This document shows, piece by piece, positions 63,940 through 64,000 of a stretch of 64,000 nt of DNA. Below the pieces are notes generated by a model, which was given only the letters and a program-made list of their open reading frames with translations, had not been told where the DNA came from and made no database searches. Every line of letters begins with the position of its first letter. The stretch's first letter is position 1. This stretch comes from JAEYFP01 sp964566545. GTDB lineage: Bacteria > Bacillota > Clostridia > Lachnospirales > Lachnospiraceae. The stretch covers positions 62,001 to 126,000 of the forward strand of contig CAZMIX010000002.1 of the NCBI GenBank assembly GCA_964566545.1, in the 5' to 3' direction. The position numbers and the translations under genes were made by a program.

Positions 63940-64000
63940 AAATGTATTCTCCTTAACTTTCTTTTTTTCAGTTTTTCCCTAATCTCTTAACACTAATAGC

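Overview
The window looks like chromosome from a spore-forming, low-to-mid GC Clostridia species, most likely Lachnospiraceae. Grounds: strong AGGAGG-type ribosome binding sites, consensus sigma-A promoters, an SpoVA family gene, clostridial lipoproteins (DUF4358, GerMN), DUF5721- and DUF4474-type proteins, and a LacI-controlled sugar uptake cassette. It is mostly housekeeping chromosome with small accessory patches. I found no rRNA, tRNA, CRISPR array, transposase or prophage. || Layout. 1-9.1 kb: a GGDEF protein cut by the window edge, a beta-CASP nuclease-thyA-dihydrofolate reductase operon, a DUF4474 protein with a phosphoesterase, a HAD phosphatase, an S1-domain protein and an anchored cell-wall amidase. 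9.2-10.3 kb: a gene-poor stretch holding a promoter-driven, GTAC-repeat non-coding transcript candidate and a dead LUD-domain gene. 10.3-18.2 kb: a DUF4358 lipoprotein, a polymer O-acetylation cassette (MBOAT, DHHW, SGNH) and a MacB-like ABC system. 18.4-30.5 kb: glyA, a lipid kinase with a PAP2 phosphatase, a secreted nucleotidase, a glycosyltransferase, DUF1653-mutY, a flaG-flagellin pair, holA, and a frameshifted AT-rich secreted-protein gene inserted between holA and comEC. 30.5-40.4 kb: a five-gene run comEA-response regulator-histidine kinase-GerMN-comEC, then a YdcZ-like transporter, htrA and a solute-binding protein. 40.4-48.2 kb: the arginine cluster argC-GNAT-argJ-argB-argD, divergent from argG, then a DUF4397 repeat protein. 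48.4-53.5 kb: DUF1294, a LytTR regulator, DegV, an M18 aminopeptidase, exonuclease III and a DUF5721 protein. 53.4-59.6 kb: a LacI-regulated alpha-glucoside cassette (binding protein, two permeases, GH13 glucosidase). 59.8-64 kb: a lone spoVAE and the edge of what looks like a type VII secretion-associated locus (WXG100, VWA-FHA, lipoprotein, lipase-like protein). || How parts work together. The arginine genes form a divergent regulon around ArgR-like boxes. The glucoside cassette is flanked by its repressor gene, has an operator-like palindrome upstream of the binding protein, and carries an intercistronic hairpin that should favour that protein. DNA uptake genes are tied into one transcription unit with an OmpR-type two-component system. 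The MBOAT-DHHW-SGNH trio is a typical surface-acetylation set. || The most unusual items: the GTAC-repeat RNA candidate (about 13 GTAC tetramers in about 320 nt, many about 21 nt apart, behind a perfect consensus promoter); a 17-bp palindrome present twice, each time just before a phosphatase gene; a pair of about 64-bp structured repeats flanking the lacI-type gene; three perfect 11-bp tandem repeats upstream of htrA; and terminators built into coding ends or ribosome binding sites.
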